64,000 nt of DNA. Origin: Syngnathus acus (taxonomy: Eukaryota; Chordata; Actinopteri; Syngnathiformes; Syngnathidae). Shown piece after piece: positions 11,795-25,171 of this stretch; position 1 is the first letter of the stretch, and the number at the start of each line of letters is the position of its first letter. The notes beneath the pieces are model-generated. The model was not told where the DNA came from, did no database searches, and saw only the letters and a program-made list of their open reading frames with translations. A program made the translations under genes and the position numbers. Location of the stretch: NCBI RefSeq assembly GCF_901709675.1, contig NC_051094.1, positions 8,922,501 to 8,986,500 of the forward strand, given 5' to 3'.

Positions 11795-14290
11795 CTATTT
11801 TTTCTTCTTGCCTTTGCCTTTGCCCTTACGTTTGCCTTTGCCCTTTTTGCCCTTCTTAGGAGGCGTGATGGGATTACTGATCAAGAATTTGCGAGTACAG
11901 TAGCCCCTCCACCATGACTGACAATAAAGAGCAACCTTAAGCTTAAGCGCAGCAACTCGTTTCTCATCTGCAATCCGACGCTTTTCCATGATGTAGTCGT
12001 ACTCCTTCTCCAGATCAGCATAAGGTTTCTCCAGTCTTTCACGTTCCGCTTCCTCCCTCTCAACATCCGACTGACATAACTCCAGATCAGTCTGAGGAAT
12101 GAAGTCAGAGTTAGTAAAGCAGGTTTTAACATTTTGTGGTTTGTCTTGGACAGCTCCACATCCGCTTCCTCACTAGCAGCCATACGACTCAAGACATTTT
12201 TTATTCTTCTTAAGTGACTAGTTATTTCATTTTTGGCTGTGCTGGTCCTAATCATAATTTCTTTGGCCGATTTATGTACCCAGTATGCTCGTAAATTGAA
12301 TTAAAAAAAAGTTGAATTAAAATAATTTCACGATAGGGTTATTCCTATTTTAATTTATTGCCATACTGACTACATAAATTTGCCAGTGACATCATGAGAC
12401 CAGCATGGCGGCAGTGAACTCCAGAACAAGCAGCTGTGTGCTGGAGAAAAATAGGCAAGTGCTTGCTTCAAATTGTAAATTCCCACAATTGGTTCGATTT
12501 TACTATGAAATTAAATATGAAACAAGGACAATTTCACCTTTTGATGGGGAATCAAAACTGGTATTTATGGCGCAGTAATTAAACCTTTAAACAACTTGTA
12601 TTTGAACATAATTAAAGGTATTCTGCTTTTCAAATTAACTTGCAGTATTTCTATATCTGTTTATATCTATATCGCTCTCTGTTGGCCAAGGAGCGCACAC
12701 CATCATGAGTAGCATAATGGCCATTAAATTATCATGATACATAAACTCCTTCATTTTGGTTATTCTATTTAATGATGTTATTATTTTTTTACTAAAATAA
12801 TTTCTGTGGGAAATAATGACTTCAGATTTGAGTGTTTTGCATCATGAGACTGGAACTGAACCTATAAGGCAAGGCCTGATTATTTTTCAAATGAGTGACT
12901 TCGGTTTGGTATCTTCGTCAATAATTCTAGTGAAGTCAATAAATAATGTTACTTAGCTACAATTAAGTAACATGAAACAAAACATTGTCTTCAAAATGTG
13001 TACCTGATGCTCTTGTATTTCGTCATCAAACTTTTGGATCAAGTACTCAATTTCCATCTCCACATTTTCATTTATCTGTCAAAGGAAAGAACATGGAGTT
13101 CGTTTCATCTCTTCCACATAAATGATGTCATAGAACCATGCTAAAAAAGTTAGTGCACCTCTTGAAGTGTTTTCTCCACCTCTCTGAATTTAAGTGTCGA
13201 AGTGTTGATTCGAATGTTGAGTCGGTCTATTTCCTGCTGGATGCTGGCTTGCTTCTCCTGAGAAGCCTTGATAATGGACTGGCACTGTTCATTGGCGAAA
13301 AGCTTCCAGTCGACTACTTCTATCTGGTTCTCCTTAAGAAGGCGCTCCAAAGTTTCGATGTCATCTTTCTTCTCGGAAATCTAAAGATTCAATCCAAAAA
13401 GTGGGAGAGGTCAGACATTAAGTGTTCTGAGTCACAGTATATATTTTTATTGCTACTTGTAACGAGGGATGACTGCACAGTTGACACACCTCATTTTTTT
13501 TCTTTATGTAAAAACAATGTACTAAAAAAGAGGGCAGGTCACGAATGCATACTTAAAATCTGTCCGATTGTGAAGCTACCTCTCACCGAACAGATTTTCT
13601 ATTCCATTTTGGGTGCAAGAATTTTGACTACCTACTCACCTCAACATCTTTTTGTATTATAGCTGCAGCTGTTTGTTCTAGTTTGACAATTAGTTCTGTG
13701 TCAGGTGACACTGTCTCAAGAGCTAACCGTATTTCCTCTTCTGGGGTGGTCTGCAACCTCTCTATCATATGTACATGAAATTTCTTCAGCCCTACGATGA
13801 GTGTGTACTCAGTCTCCCCAACTTCCATGCCAACCTCTAGTCTCAAACCCATAATGATATCGGGGTAGGTGCGAAAAAACCTGAGCAAATCCCTAACAGA
13901 GTACTTGAACTCTCTCTCGAGTAGAGCCTTCCTTTTCCTTCTCGCACTTTCTTCTCCAGCCGGTCCACCTATGACCTCTGTGAGGTCATTTGATGTTTCC
14001 AGGCTTTTGGTTAACATCTGATGCACCTCAAGGATCCTATTGAACTCCTCTTGGACAACATCACACGAGCAGACCGATTGGCGGACGGCAGATAGAGATG
14101 CTGCTATCTCGAGTTGACTGATACAGTTCTCCAATATGTTTGAGACGGTCTGGGCCTCGGAGGAGAGGAGCCTCTGCTGGGGCTCCTCTTGATCAAGATT
14201 AGCCTCGCAATCGTCATCTTGCTGCAGACCAGTGGATGAGAGATCAGCGCTGTCCCCATTTATTGGCTCCATCACCACAACTTCAGACAT
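11795..14290 (-). CDS. iqcd: IQ domain-containing protein D / dynein regulatory complex subunit 10
   Basis: Coding exons, 5' to 3' on the minus strand: 14290-13640, 13380-13159, 13075-13004 and 12091-11795, giving 413 residues (human about 449). The first 200 residues are acidic and helical. A long coiled coil follows, containing the family-like segment EYLIQKFDDE near residue 300. A degenerate IQ-like segment (LYCQSWWRGYCTRKF) lies near residue 375, and the tail is extremely Lys/Gly-rich. DRC10/IQCD is part of the nexin-dynein regulatory complex of motile cilia. A 5' UTR exon probably ends at 14834 (donor AAA|GTAAGT), and the coding exon starts at 14306. An RFX X-box lies just upstream at 14865-14877. 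Human has DDX54 and RITA1 between CFAP73 and IQCD; I do not see them here. Confidence 0.85.
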
Positions 14291-14864
14291 GTTGTCAAAC
14301 TTGTCACTAATGGAGAGAAAACAATAACATATGAGACAATTAGTTACACATATAAAATGTTGGCTGCTGCTTTGCAATGTAGATATTCATTATAAAACAG
14401 GTAGCAAATCTAACTATTGATTGATTTCTCCTAAAATAGTTTGCAATTGCCTTGTGTATATTGTGACAATGCCTCCAACGTTTTTTTTGACAACGCCCCT
14501 ACGTCAGAGCCTTCTAAAGCGATGTGATGACGTCATGTTACTGAGGTTCTTCAAAAGCATTTTAGCTACCTTAAAACAAAACCTGCATTTTTCAACAATA
14601 TTTTGTTTTATTTCATTCATAGTTTAATGTTAACGATATTTTATTCTGATCACATTTACTTTGGCACGAGAGTAAATATTCCACTTCGACAGTGTTTTTT
14701 TTCCCCTCTGTAAATTTTGTATTACTCTGAACATTGTCGCTCGTCGTGGGCAAATTCAAACATGCATAACAACGAGAGCTATCGAAACAAAACGACAAAC
14801 CCAGGTTGTATTGAAGATCAGAAAGGGACTTACTTTGACTTGTCGCTTGCAAAACATGTTTACT

Positions 14865-14877
14865 GTTGCTAGGATAC
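14865..14877 (-). promoter_or_regulatory. RFX X-box upstream of iqcd
   Basis: On the minus strand GTATCCTAGCAAC fits the X-box GTNNCC-N-RGCAAC. It lies about 30 bp upstream of the likely 5' UTR exon border of iqcd, as expected for a ciliary gene. Confidence 0.6.
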
Positions 14878-14890
14878 GGTCGAAAACGGC

Positions 14891-15596
14891 GGCCCAATGA
14901 TATGGTGGAGCAAAATGTTCATTTAGCCTGGAATTATTAAAATGTTCTGATGTATCAATCGTGTCAGTATTCATATGCCCATAAAATGCGTATTGTTGAT
15001 GTTTCATATTGTACACACAAATTGCATACTTTTATTTTGGAAACATACTACTGTGAATCTGCCGAAGCCTGCCGTGAATTGCTGAAATTGTCGTAAAACA
15101 CACCGCCCCACAAAAAGCCAACTTGAATGTCGAGCTTGGATTAAATGCCTTCCGTATATCGGTGTTGTTGTTTATGACAAACTAGTCTCAAAGGACCTTG
15201 TCGCGTTTGGTGAAGCCGTCTAATAGTTTCGGAGTTGGTCTGGAGTGAAATCTGAGGATGCCGCGATGTTCGCTCGTGACTGCTTGTGACACTCTGAGCC
15301 AATTGATTCAGTGACAGATGTCCCCTGCGTGCTAGGACACAACCCAAACTGTAAACAACTAGCCCTTCGCACAGTAACTCGATAATAACTTCGTTGCTCG
15401 ACATTTTAATTTCATATTGCTTGTCTTGCTGTCATACTTGAAGTGTATATTCGCTAACAAGTTCAGCGTTAGCTTGTCATATTTTATTGAGAGCAGTTTT
15501 ACCATGTACTCGTGTAGCTAGCTAGCTCCTCTCTTGAAATGTATTTGACCCCAGTAGATCGAGATTGTAACATTGATGTTTGATTTGTATCAAAGA
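14891..15596. other. Head-to-head promoter region between iqcd and tpcn1
   Basis: About 700 bp separate the divergent iqcd (-) and tpcn1 (+) genes. It must hold both promoters. I see no TATA box and no further open frame worth calling. The tpcn1 5' UTR occupies its right end. Confidence 0.5.
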
Positions 15597-18500
15597 ATGG
15601 AAGTTGACGACGATGATGTGCCTCTTATCCTCACCTGGGATGATGTAAACAGCGATTTACTCAACGAGGACCCAGCGAGGGGAGACGAGAGTAAGTACTG
15701 TTTTAAACACCATTTAAGTTGAAGCAGTCAATCAATCAATGACTTCACTTGAAAAATACGAGAAGAACGAGAGACAATTGTGTGTAATCTTTCAAAGTGT
15801 TCCATTGAAGATGATAATCCACAAATAGTGCAGGCTTTTTAAGGATTCTGGAGTTGTGATGAGGCTGTCCTGTAAACCACCAGAATAAGTCCATCTTTGC
15901 ACATCTCCACATTTAGAATCAAACAAAATGGAGGAAAGTTCTTACTATTTGACAACTTTTGTAGGACATTCAAGCATCCGCTCATCTTTGTGTTCCCCTC
16001 AAACAAGTTACATAAGTGAGTCATCAGATAAAATGCTGCCTCAGCCGTTCCCCTCGCCCCGCTTTGGTGGCCATGTGTAGAATGTCAGAATCTTGGGCTT
16101 GAGCAGACTGGATCCAGAACTGAACAGGAAGAGGAGCGGTTGTTTTCCAGGATGGCAGGGAGTGTCGGATAAGAAGGAAACAACAAGAGAATTCTTGGGT
16201 GACTTTTCTGGACTGAGGCAACTCTTGAAATTGGATTTCTTAAAATGGACTACAGTCATTATAAATCATATGACAGGTCACATGATGACATAGAGGGGTG
16301 GAGAAGCTCATATTCATGATTGTTTAGCTCGATAGAAATGGTGAGTGTGACAGATGATTTTGTTTGCGCCAAACAGCTGGAATGGAATTTGAGCTTTACA
16401 CTGCGGTGTCACGATATATTTGTATTCTGTGCTTGATTATGGCAATATTTCAAGGCCTTCCGCCAGAATCTTGGACTCATGAACTATGTGTGGGATGAGC
16501 ACTTAGAAGTAAGCATGCAGCTGGAGTAGGGCAGATTATGTTTTCCTAGTCTTTTTTTCCCCTTTGGTTTAATCTGTGTATTTTTGAGTCCTAACTTTAT
16601 CTCTAATAAGATGAACACTTGGATTCAAATTTCATGGTTGAAGGACCAGGAGTTATTTTAAACTCTTGTTTTGAATAGATTCACACTTTGCTTTCTTCGC
16701 GTGTCCTGGACACTCACGTGATGATGACAGCACTGAAGAGTCGCTGCAGTTCACATCAGTCTTGTGGAATGTTAGGCCATCTGTATTCCCATGTGTGTGG
16801 AAGCTGAAACAAGATCGTAAGACAGTAAATGATACGTACTGTGGAATTCAACCACAGACAAACACACACAAAGCTCCAAAAGGATCAATGGAGGGTTTAA
16901 ACAACCACACAGCTTCTTTACATCAGAATATAAGAAGTGATGAGCCTTTGGTGGTCTCCTCCTATTGCTCGCAGATACAATGGGACTGCTACGGTGGTTG
17001 ACTTACTTTGAACTCAACCCTGCAACTCTTTACGCTACTTGTGTCTTCTTCCAGATGGAGGTGCTGGAAACTATGATGTAAGAAATAGTGGCGTAACGTC
17101 AACATCTGGGTCTCAAATCCACCGGGCACCCGATGCGTCTATACGGCAAAGCTGGGAGATGAACTACCAGGAGGCGGCCATCTTCTTGCAGGTAGGTATT
17201 CAAACGCACGTATGCAAGAATACAGCAGTGTGAGCACAAGTGCAGCGTCACATGATTATGAGATTTTCTATTTCACCTACAACACCTGACCATGTTGTTT
17301 TTATTGGGTTGAAGTGAAGCATTCATAAGTGTGTCGAGATGTAAGAGAATGTCCTTTACAACTCTATTTTCTTTGATGATGTTGAGGCTTCATTTTGTCA
17401 GCAGTTAAGTTGTCCAGTGAAAAACTAAATTTTGTTTTCAGAATTACCGATAATATTATAATAATGCTGGGCTACAAAACAAAACAAAACGAGAATTAGT
17501 GCCCCAACTTGCCTGATTTGACATGGCATGCTAAGAACCTTCTGTCATGATGATGTCATTCAAACTTGAAGTGTCCCGTTTCTTCTCAATGTCACCTACA
17601 GGAGGGCGAGAACAATGACAAGTTCTTCACCCATCCTCGGAACCCCAAGGCGCTGGCGGCGTACCTCTTTGCCCACAACCACCTCTTTTACATGATGGAG
17701 CTGCTAACAGGCCTTCTGCTCATGACTCTGTCGCTGTGCGAAGCTCCCGCCGTGCCTTCGCTGCGTTTGGACGTCTACGTGAGTAAATATGACCGCACAT
17801 CCACATAAATGTAAAACATTTGCTGAGAATGTGCGATACCGTGTACAGATCCACGCCACTCTGGAGCTCCTAGCCTTGGTTATTGTGGCGTTTGAGCTGT
17901 GCATGAAGCTTCGCTGGCTGGGCTTCCACACCTTCATACGACACAAGAGGACCATGGTGAAGGTAACTGATGAAAACCTTGTCGTGTAGAATGTTTTAAA
18001 AGTTTTGACAAATGCAGTCCTACCTTGACTTACAAGATTAATTTGCTTCGGGTCTTCGTGTCGTCTCTCTCCAGGCGTTTGTGTTGCTGCTGCAGTTTGT
18101 AGAGGCCATAGTGGTTCTGGTCCGACAGACGTCCCACATGCGAGTGACCCGAGCACTCAGACCAATATTCCTGGTGGACTGTAGATACTGCGGTGCTGTG
18201 CGCAGGTAGGCCTATACTATGATTCAATGTTTTGTTTCTCTTCCCTGAAAGAAAAAAAGAAAAGAAAAGAAAAAATAGACGTTTGCACGTAACCACAAAC
18301 AGCCTTGCACTTGACTTAAAAGGATCTGGCCCAAGTTTTTCAACGTTACCACAAGGGCAATGTTTTTCAGCAAAGGTAACTAACAGCATTTCTCTCATCC
18401 AATCAGAAATTTGCGGCAGATCTTCCAGTCCCTCCCACCGTTTATTGACATTCTCCTACTACTGCTCTTCTTCATGGTCATATTCGCGATCCTGGGTGAG

Positions 18501-21500
18501 AATCGTTTCTTTTGAAAAGTGCGCATTATTTTTTGGGATCCAGTAATTCATGAGTAAACCTGATCACGCATACTTTTTCTTTGTATTCTTGAATTCTTAA
18601 ATTTTACTTTATTCTCATAAATCTTTAAAGAACCTTTTTAATGGTAATCATTTTTGGTCCACACTTACCAAAAGTGATCATATTTTATAGAGCAATTTTT
18701 AAGTGCTACTATTTTTTTTCCCTCAACCCAGGTTTCTGCCTCTTCTCTACAAACAAATCAGATCCAGTGAGTTGGAGTTTAATTTAATGTTCTCAGTCTT
18801 GAGACTCCCTTTCTGTGTTTGTTTGGGTGTGTTGCTGTCTTATTTCCTGACTTTGAGCATCTGTGGTCACCGCAGTACTTCAACACGCTGGAGAACAGCA
18901 TGGTTAGCCTCTTTGTACTGCTGACCACAGCAAAGTAAGCGCAGCAGCATCTGACGCTGTCATGTGACGCGCAAACACACTAACATGAGTTTCATCTGCA
19001 TTTTCTTGCAGTTTCCCTGATGTGATGATGCCGGCGTACGCAAAGAACCGCTGGTCCTGTGTGTTCTTCATTGTGTACCTCTCCATTGAGCTCTACTTCA
19101 TCATGAACCTGGTACAACCTTTTTTAAGTTGTATTCGCACATCATGACTGATATAGTCGTGGTCGAGGAATACTCAGGAGTTCTCAACTTGTTTTTTTTA
19201 GATTCTAGCCAAATGTTTAAGTAAGACATGGGTGACACAAGTCACCCTTAAATTTGTCAGATTTCACAACTCTTTCCTCTATAAAGAAAATGGAAACCAC
19301 CTTCTTGATGCTTAATAATATTAGATTGCCTACTAGCCAATTACATGAACACAAACTGTTGTGACATCACATATGGACAAATAACTGCACCAACACAAAG
19401 ATTTCACAAGATGGCGCTAAAGTCATATTTTATTTTGCTTTGGTCTCACTACAAAACCAGCAAATAATGGATATGTTCTCAAATTAAATCCACAAATAGC
19501 AAACCGCGAGTCCTGTGGGTACTTCCCCGTACAATAAAAGCTGAGGCATACATTTTCATACTTTTCAAGCAATCTTGTTGACTCCCCCTTCAGTAGCTGG
19601 TTTGCTTTTCGCTCTTGTGTGCAGCTCCTTGCAGTGGTGTTTGACACATTTAATGATGTGGAGAAGATGAAGTTCAAGTCTCTGTTGCTTCACAAGCGCT
19701 CTGCTGTCGACCACGCCTTCCAGCTCTTAGTCAGCCGGCAGGTATAAAATAATGCTGCGTGTATTCGCTGCTTCAAAGCATCCGCAGCCACTATGAAGAC
19801 TGACATGCTCTTTTAATACGTGTCTGCCGTTTCCCTTCAGAGGCCAACGGGTGTCTCACTGAAACAGTTTGATGGCCTGATGCGTTTTTACAGACCACGG
19901 ATATCTGCCAGAGACCGCTTCCTTACCTATAAAGCTCTTAACAGATCTGGTGCTCCTATGCTCAGGTCAGTGACCGCGCTGCATCGCTCCAAATCAGATT
20001 TTGCTCTCACGGTTCAGTGCATCTTTGAATGTGTGTTTTTGACTCTCCTCTAGTCTGCAGGATTTTTATAAGTTCTATGAGGTGACAGGCCTTAAATGGA
20101 AGGTAAAGAGCTAACATGTATTGAACATGCCAGAATTCTATAGGTGCTGTTGCTTATGTAAGCATATGTGTTGTGTAGGCACGACGCAGTGGGGAACACT
20201 GGTTTGATGACCTCCCACACACAGCCTACATTATTTTAAAAGGCAAGTTCTCTATAGCCCCTTTGTTATCTTACAAAATCTCATCTTCTCATTTTTTTTA
20301 TTTGCATCCTCGACTTTCATAGGCATTAACCTGATGGTGAAGTCGAAGGCCTTCCAGTACACCATGTGTAAGTATTTCTGAGGATTTTAATTGGTACTTG
20401 CCCCTAACTGTCTCCCTATGCACAACAGATGTGGTCGTGGCCATCAACGGCGTGTGGATCTTCGTGGAGACATTCACACTTGAGAGTAAGTCATTTTTCT
20501 TGTGCCGTCAATGCGTCGGACAAAACTCAATAAATCTGACTACGGGATATAATCTGTCCTGCAGGTGGCTTCTCCTGGTCTAAATTGGTGCCATGGAATT
20601 ATACTGTCTTCCTTACCAGTGAGCAGGCTGCACACTTTAATCCACAAAGACACAAATTAGGGTCGTTATTGAATGATGTACAATTAAAGAGAATTGAAGC
20701 CTTTACAGGACAAACAACTATATTTGTAAACGTCACATGCCTCACCATATAAGTCAAGGTAATTTGTTCAAAATAAATTATGACACGAGTAAGATTTACT
20801 CAGTAAAAAACAAAAACTGTAATATGTAATTTTCGGAGTCTCACATTTTGAAGTTTTAAAAAAAAAAAATAATAATAATCCAATGAGCACGCTGTTGTGT
20901 TTACTTTTAATCTTTATTTACCCAAGGCTAGTTACTTGGAGATAAAGAATCTTTGTTCCCAGAAAGACCTGACCACGAATGGCCCCAATACAACTACACA
21001 TTCTCACTTACACAGGTCATATTACACACGCAGTAATAAGAAAAGAAAATGTCAACTAAAGTTATGGCAAACAAATTGATTTCTAGAGTTTCCAACAAGT
21101 ATTTCAAAGCATTGACACAAGGTTCTGCAGCTCAAATTGAGTTTGCGGATTGCGCCATGCAAAAGGAGCAGACAGTTGTTAGTACCTGGGGAACAACAAA
21201 CTGTACAAAGCCAAATTAATACAAATTACACAATGCATCCTTCATGATCAACCAAAAAGGTTCTCTGCAATGTAGCCTAGAATAGCTTTACAACTGAAAA
21301 CATACCAATGTCCAAGACGACGTGTGCGCTGAAAAGTCCAGCTGACTTTGTCAAGTACAAGGTACACTGGTGAGTGAGAAATCCGCATTTATTGATAAAT
21401 CTCAGAGCGTCGTGCAACACGCTGTCCAACATCTGCAGACTCTGAACAGGAGTGTTCATATACAAAAACATCACCATAGTCAAGATTAGAAAAAGGGAGA

Positions 21501-24057
21501 CTCAATAAGTCTCCTTTTAACGGGAAAAGAGAAGCAAGATCGGTTTCTGTAGTAAACAAGATCAAAATGGCCTAATATGGTTCCTTGTCCTATAAAAGGC
21601 AAAACATTGACTACCTAAATACAGAAACAATAACATCGGAACAGAGTGGCCTTCAATGTCAAAAGTTCATATCTGATCATTTTTTTTGGCCGTCGTCTTG
21701 ATTGTTTGGGATTTGTTTTCGTTGCCTTGTTGTAATTCTGCTTATTCCATTTTGAGTTTATGGTGTGGAAGTGCTGTTGAAGATCTCAGGCTTGGGACCG
21801 TTGTCTTATTTCAGCTCTGGGTGGAATCTGTGAGTACTCATTTCTACTTTGAACAAGACCTCGCATTAAAAAATCTCAGTCATTTGACGACAGACCCATA
21901 TGTTGTTCTTTTTCTGTCCAGGTTTGACTTCTCTGTGACCGCGTCTGCCTTCCTGGGTCTGATTACGCTCGCCTTGAATATGGAGCCTTTCTACTTCATC
22001 GTTGTGCTACGGCCACTACAGCTCCTTCGGTGCGTTCTCATCTGTACTTGTAACACCCGTACGACGAGTTTGTTAAGCAACATTGAGCCTTTGTGACTAT
22101 TTTTATGCAACACATAATTGCAGGTTGTTTAAGATCAAGAAGAGGTATCGCAACGTGTTGGACACCATGTTTGAACTCCTGCCCAGGATGGCCAGTCTGG
22201 GTTTGACCTTGATCATCTTCTACTACTCGTTTGCCATTGTGGGCATGGAATTCTTCGCTGATTATATTCACCCCAACTGCTGCAAGTAAGTTGCTGAAAT
22301 TGCGTTCCTTTGCTCTTCAGGATCGAGGAAAGATCACAGTAACACATCACATCTCTTCCATTTTGTGTCAATCCTCAGTACCAGCACAGTGGCTGACTAT
22401 TACAGGCAGGACGTCGTCACAATTGACAACAAAACAGTGGTGGAAGGAGGCTACTATTATCTCAACAACTTCAACAACATTCTTAGCAGTTTTGGTACGG
22501 CTCCAGTTTCCTTCTTTAATGAAAAGAAAAAAAAAAAAAAGAACCCAGTTTATATTGCCATCGTATAGTCGTGCCTGAAACACCATCCCAAAATTATGTT
22601 CTTATTGAATCAATCTGTGCTTGAACAATTTATATTTTTACATAAAAAATGATGGGTTATTTCCCTTTAAGTATGTTTGCTTGTGTTTTCTTCTTTCTCC
22701 AGTCACTCTCTTTGAGCTGACTGTTGTGAACAATTGGTACATCACAATGGTGAGATGATGTCCTCAGATGATGTTATTACCTGTTTGCTGCTGCTTGACC
22801 GCTGGCTGCCATGTTCCCTTGGTCTGTAGGAAGGAGTGACCTCCATGACCAGCCACTGGAGTCGTCTCTACTTCATGACCTTCTACATCGTCACCATGGT
22901 GAGGCTCGATGTGTGTCACCAGACGCTTTTCACTTTGCTTTCTTGTCAACCTGCACCGTTGCTTTGTGCGCCCTTCAGGTGGTCATGACCATTATCGTGG
23001 CCTTCATTCTGGATGCATTTGTGTTCCGCATGAACTACAGCCGCAAGAATCGGGAAATGCTGGAGAACCCAGAGGGTGGGACGCACTGTGTTTGACTTTG
23101 TGTCTGTCTTAGTGTGTGTGTCAAAATCAAAAATTATCTTTGTTCTATGCGGCGGTATTGCTTAAAACACTGAAGTTATATTCATGTGTGTGTGTGCTCT
23201 AGATGAGAATGGAATCATGTTTGAAGTAGAAGTGAGCCGTGACGAAGCTCTGTCCACTCTGGAATTTTACAAGCAGGCATGTCCTGGACAGTCATCTCTC
23301 AGCTCTATGCTGGGAGTCATGCAAGCGATGGATCGCTGTGGGGTAAAAAAAAAAAAAACATAACCACCATACTTTGTCCAGTTTAAGAAAACAAAGCAAC
23401 AATCCCAAAAAAAACATCCTCTCTTTTTACTTCATTCAGGGTGAACAAAACTCGCCTCTGTTATACCAAGGGCGGAGGTCGAGGACTAAGGGTGACCTCA
23501 GCATGAAAATGTATGAAGAAGAGATGCAGGTAAGAACAGCATTTGTCACCATTGGCTGGATTTACTCCAAAGGTCCAAGCTGCGTGGTGTATTTTCTTTA
23601 GTGAACACCAAGTAATACATCCAAAATGTTGGTCAACAACTACACGAATGTAAGTCTGTGTATGACATTTCCCTATGTTAGCATTAAGCTACCGTACTTG
23701 ACTTTAAAGCAGAATTTTGTTTTGAATAAAAATTTGTATTCATAGAAAACATGAAATTGTGTGGGTCACTACAAACTTGAATGTCTGTGTTTTAATTTAG
23801 TTAGAGGCCTTATAGAACTGATAGCATTTTTTAATCACATAGCCTTAATTAATGACTATAGAGCTGGTACGAGTGCATCTTTTAACCTATCGCTCTTCCT
23901 CTACTTCTTCCAGGTGTGGTATTTAGAGTATTCAAGGGAAAACCTGCCTCAGCCAGACCAAAATCAAGAACCCGACTTGGACAGTCCCACCTCCAATCCG
24001 CCTTTTGTGCCTACGCCTCAGCTAAACTCACATACTGGACCTTACAGTATTAACTGA
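15597..24057 (+). CDS. tpcn1: Two pore calcium channel protein 1
   Basis: TPC1 is a voltage- and PI(3,5)P2-gated cation channel of endosomes and lysosomes. Twenty-six coding exons: 15597-15690, 17055-17191, 17602-17778, 17849-17962, 18075-18205, 18407-18495, 18732-18766, 18876-18934, 19012-19111, 19625-19741, 19841-19965, 20054-20102, 20179-20242, 20323-20367, 20429-20485, 20565-20618, 21757-21829, 21922-22029, 22124-22285, 22379-22494, 22703-22749, 22830-22898, 22979-23075, 23203-23342, 23440-23529, 23914-24057. They encode 830 residues (human 816). Two six-helix repeats are present, with filter regions TTANFPDVMMP and [11 protein letters not shown] and the pore-proximal RMNYSRKN. An in-frame ATG at 15576 has a poor context; 15597 (AGAATGG) is stronger and aligns with the human DDDVPLILT start. 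The intron after 20242 uses a GC donor (AG|GCAAGT). Confidence 0.97.
21277..21483 (-). pseudogene. Fragment of a non-LTR retrotransposon reverse transcriptase, in a tpcn1 intron
   Basis: On the minus strand a short open frame contains [20 protein letters not shown] followed by QCTLY. This resembles the region after the catalytic core of teleost LINE reverse transcriptases (LDSVYHGALRF...THHCVLY). It is only about 60 codons long, with no catalytic motif, so it is a dead fragment inside the 1.1-kb intron between 20618 and 21757. Confidence 0.55.
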
Positions 24058-25171
24058 CCAACTCGTGCGGCAGTGATACTACAAACAATTGTTTCACTCC
24101 GGGACTTCTAATCCCACCCCAACACACTCACCTTTTCACACAGTGGGAGCCGGTCTGGTGTCTGTTGAACAGATGTGAGATGAGGACACGGTGTCTGTCC
24201 TCACACCGGAGAGACAGCAGGTCCACTGCTGTCAGACATGTGGTGGATTTGCCAGGGACCATTCAACTTTATAGGAGGAACCTGTCAATAATACTTCTTA
24301 CAGTATGTAATGTACATATATAATGGTGGAGGTCTTTTGTGACCTTTTGAAACCCCCATTTAACCAAAGTTGGGCTGCTATGAATATTGTCAGATGATGA
24401 CTAGTACATTTCCTCAACAGCTTACCAATTGAGGTCCTAAGTGAGCCCAAGTAGCAATATCCATGCAATATTTTAATGCAGTAATAGTACCTGAGGGTGT
24501 CCAAATCTACATTCAGTACTTACTGCTGAATTCCTAGCTATCAAATCAATTTTGTATAGTGACTAAAATCAACCAAGATCATCACTTTATCTTTGTACTG
24601 TATTAAATTGTTATATTTCTGTGTAACACAATGCCTTGGCGTTTGTAGAGTCTGTATTTCAACTGGATGTCTTAAATGAATGGCTCTTTGGCTCAGATTT
24701 AACAACAGTCACAACCAATGCAAATTATGTTCTGTCCTTGACTTTGGATATTACTGTCTCAGACAAAATTAAGCATTTTTGGGCTGGTAGTAATGTATTT
24801 GAAGAGTTGTTTAAAAATGACAATAGTGTAACAGTATGTGAAAGGCACAATGTTGACTCCATATTTAATATCCCCCCCAAATCAACTTGATTGTCATGAA
24901 CAGTATTAAGGTATTGAATAGTTTAAAAGCAGAAATGCTGAATTGATATTAGCCAATATTTTTTTAAAACCACATTGCCATAGCAGTGTCAGTCATAAGA
25001 TTGAAAAAAATAATTATGGTACTTTCATATTTTGGCCTTTCAGTAAAAAACACTTGGCTGGTTACACCACAGCATGATTGTAGGTAGCAATCAAGTAGAA
25101 TATAAAAACAGTGCTCATGTGGTCCCAGTGTATCAATTTCACATCCCTTATGTCAGGTTATAGAGTGGCAT
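24058..25171. other. tpcn1 3' UTR meeting the slc8b1 3' end
   Basis: tpcn1 (+) and slc8b1 (-) converge here. The tpcn1 3' UTR probably runs to an ATTAAA-type signal near 24602. The right part would be the slc8b1 3' UTR. No canonical AATAAA is obvious for slc8b1. I see no other gene. Confidence 0.5.

Noticed and set aside
12116-12255. Extra iqcd exon suggested by an open frame upstream of the last exon
   Set aside because: The frame is not the one used by iqcd; exons 13075-13004 and 12091-11795 join in frame without it.
18030-18398. 122-codon minus-strand open frame
   Set aside because: It is antisense to tpcn1 exons 5 and 6 and shows no features of its own.
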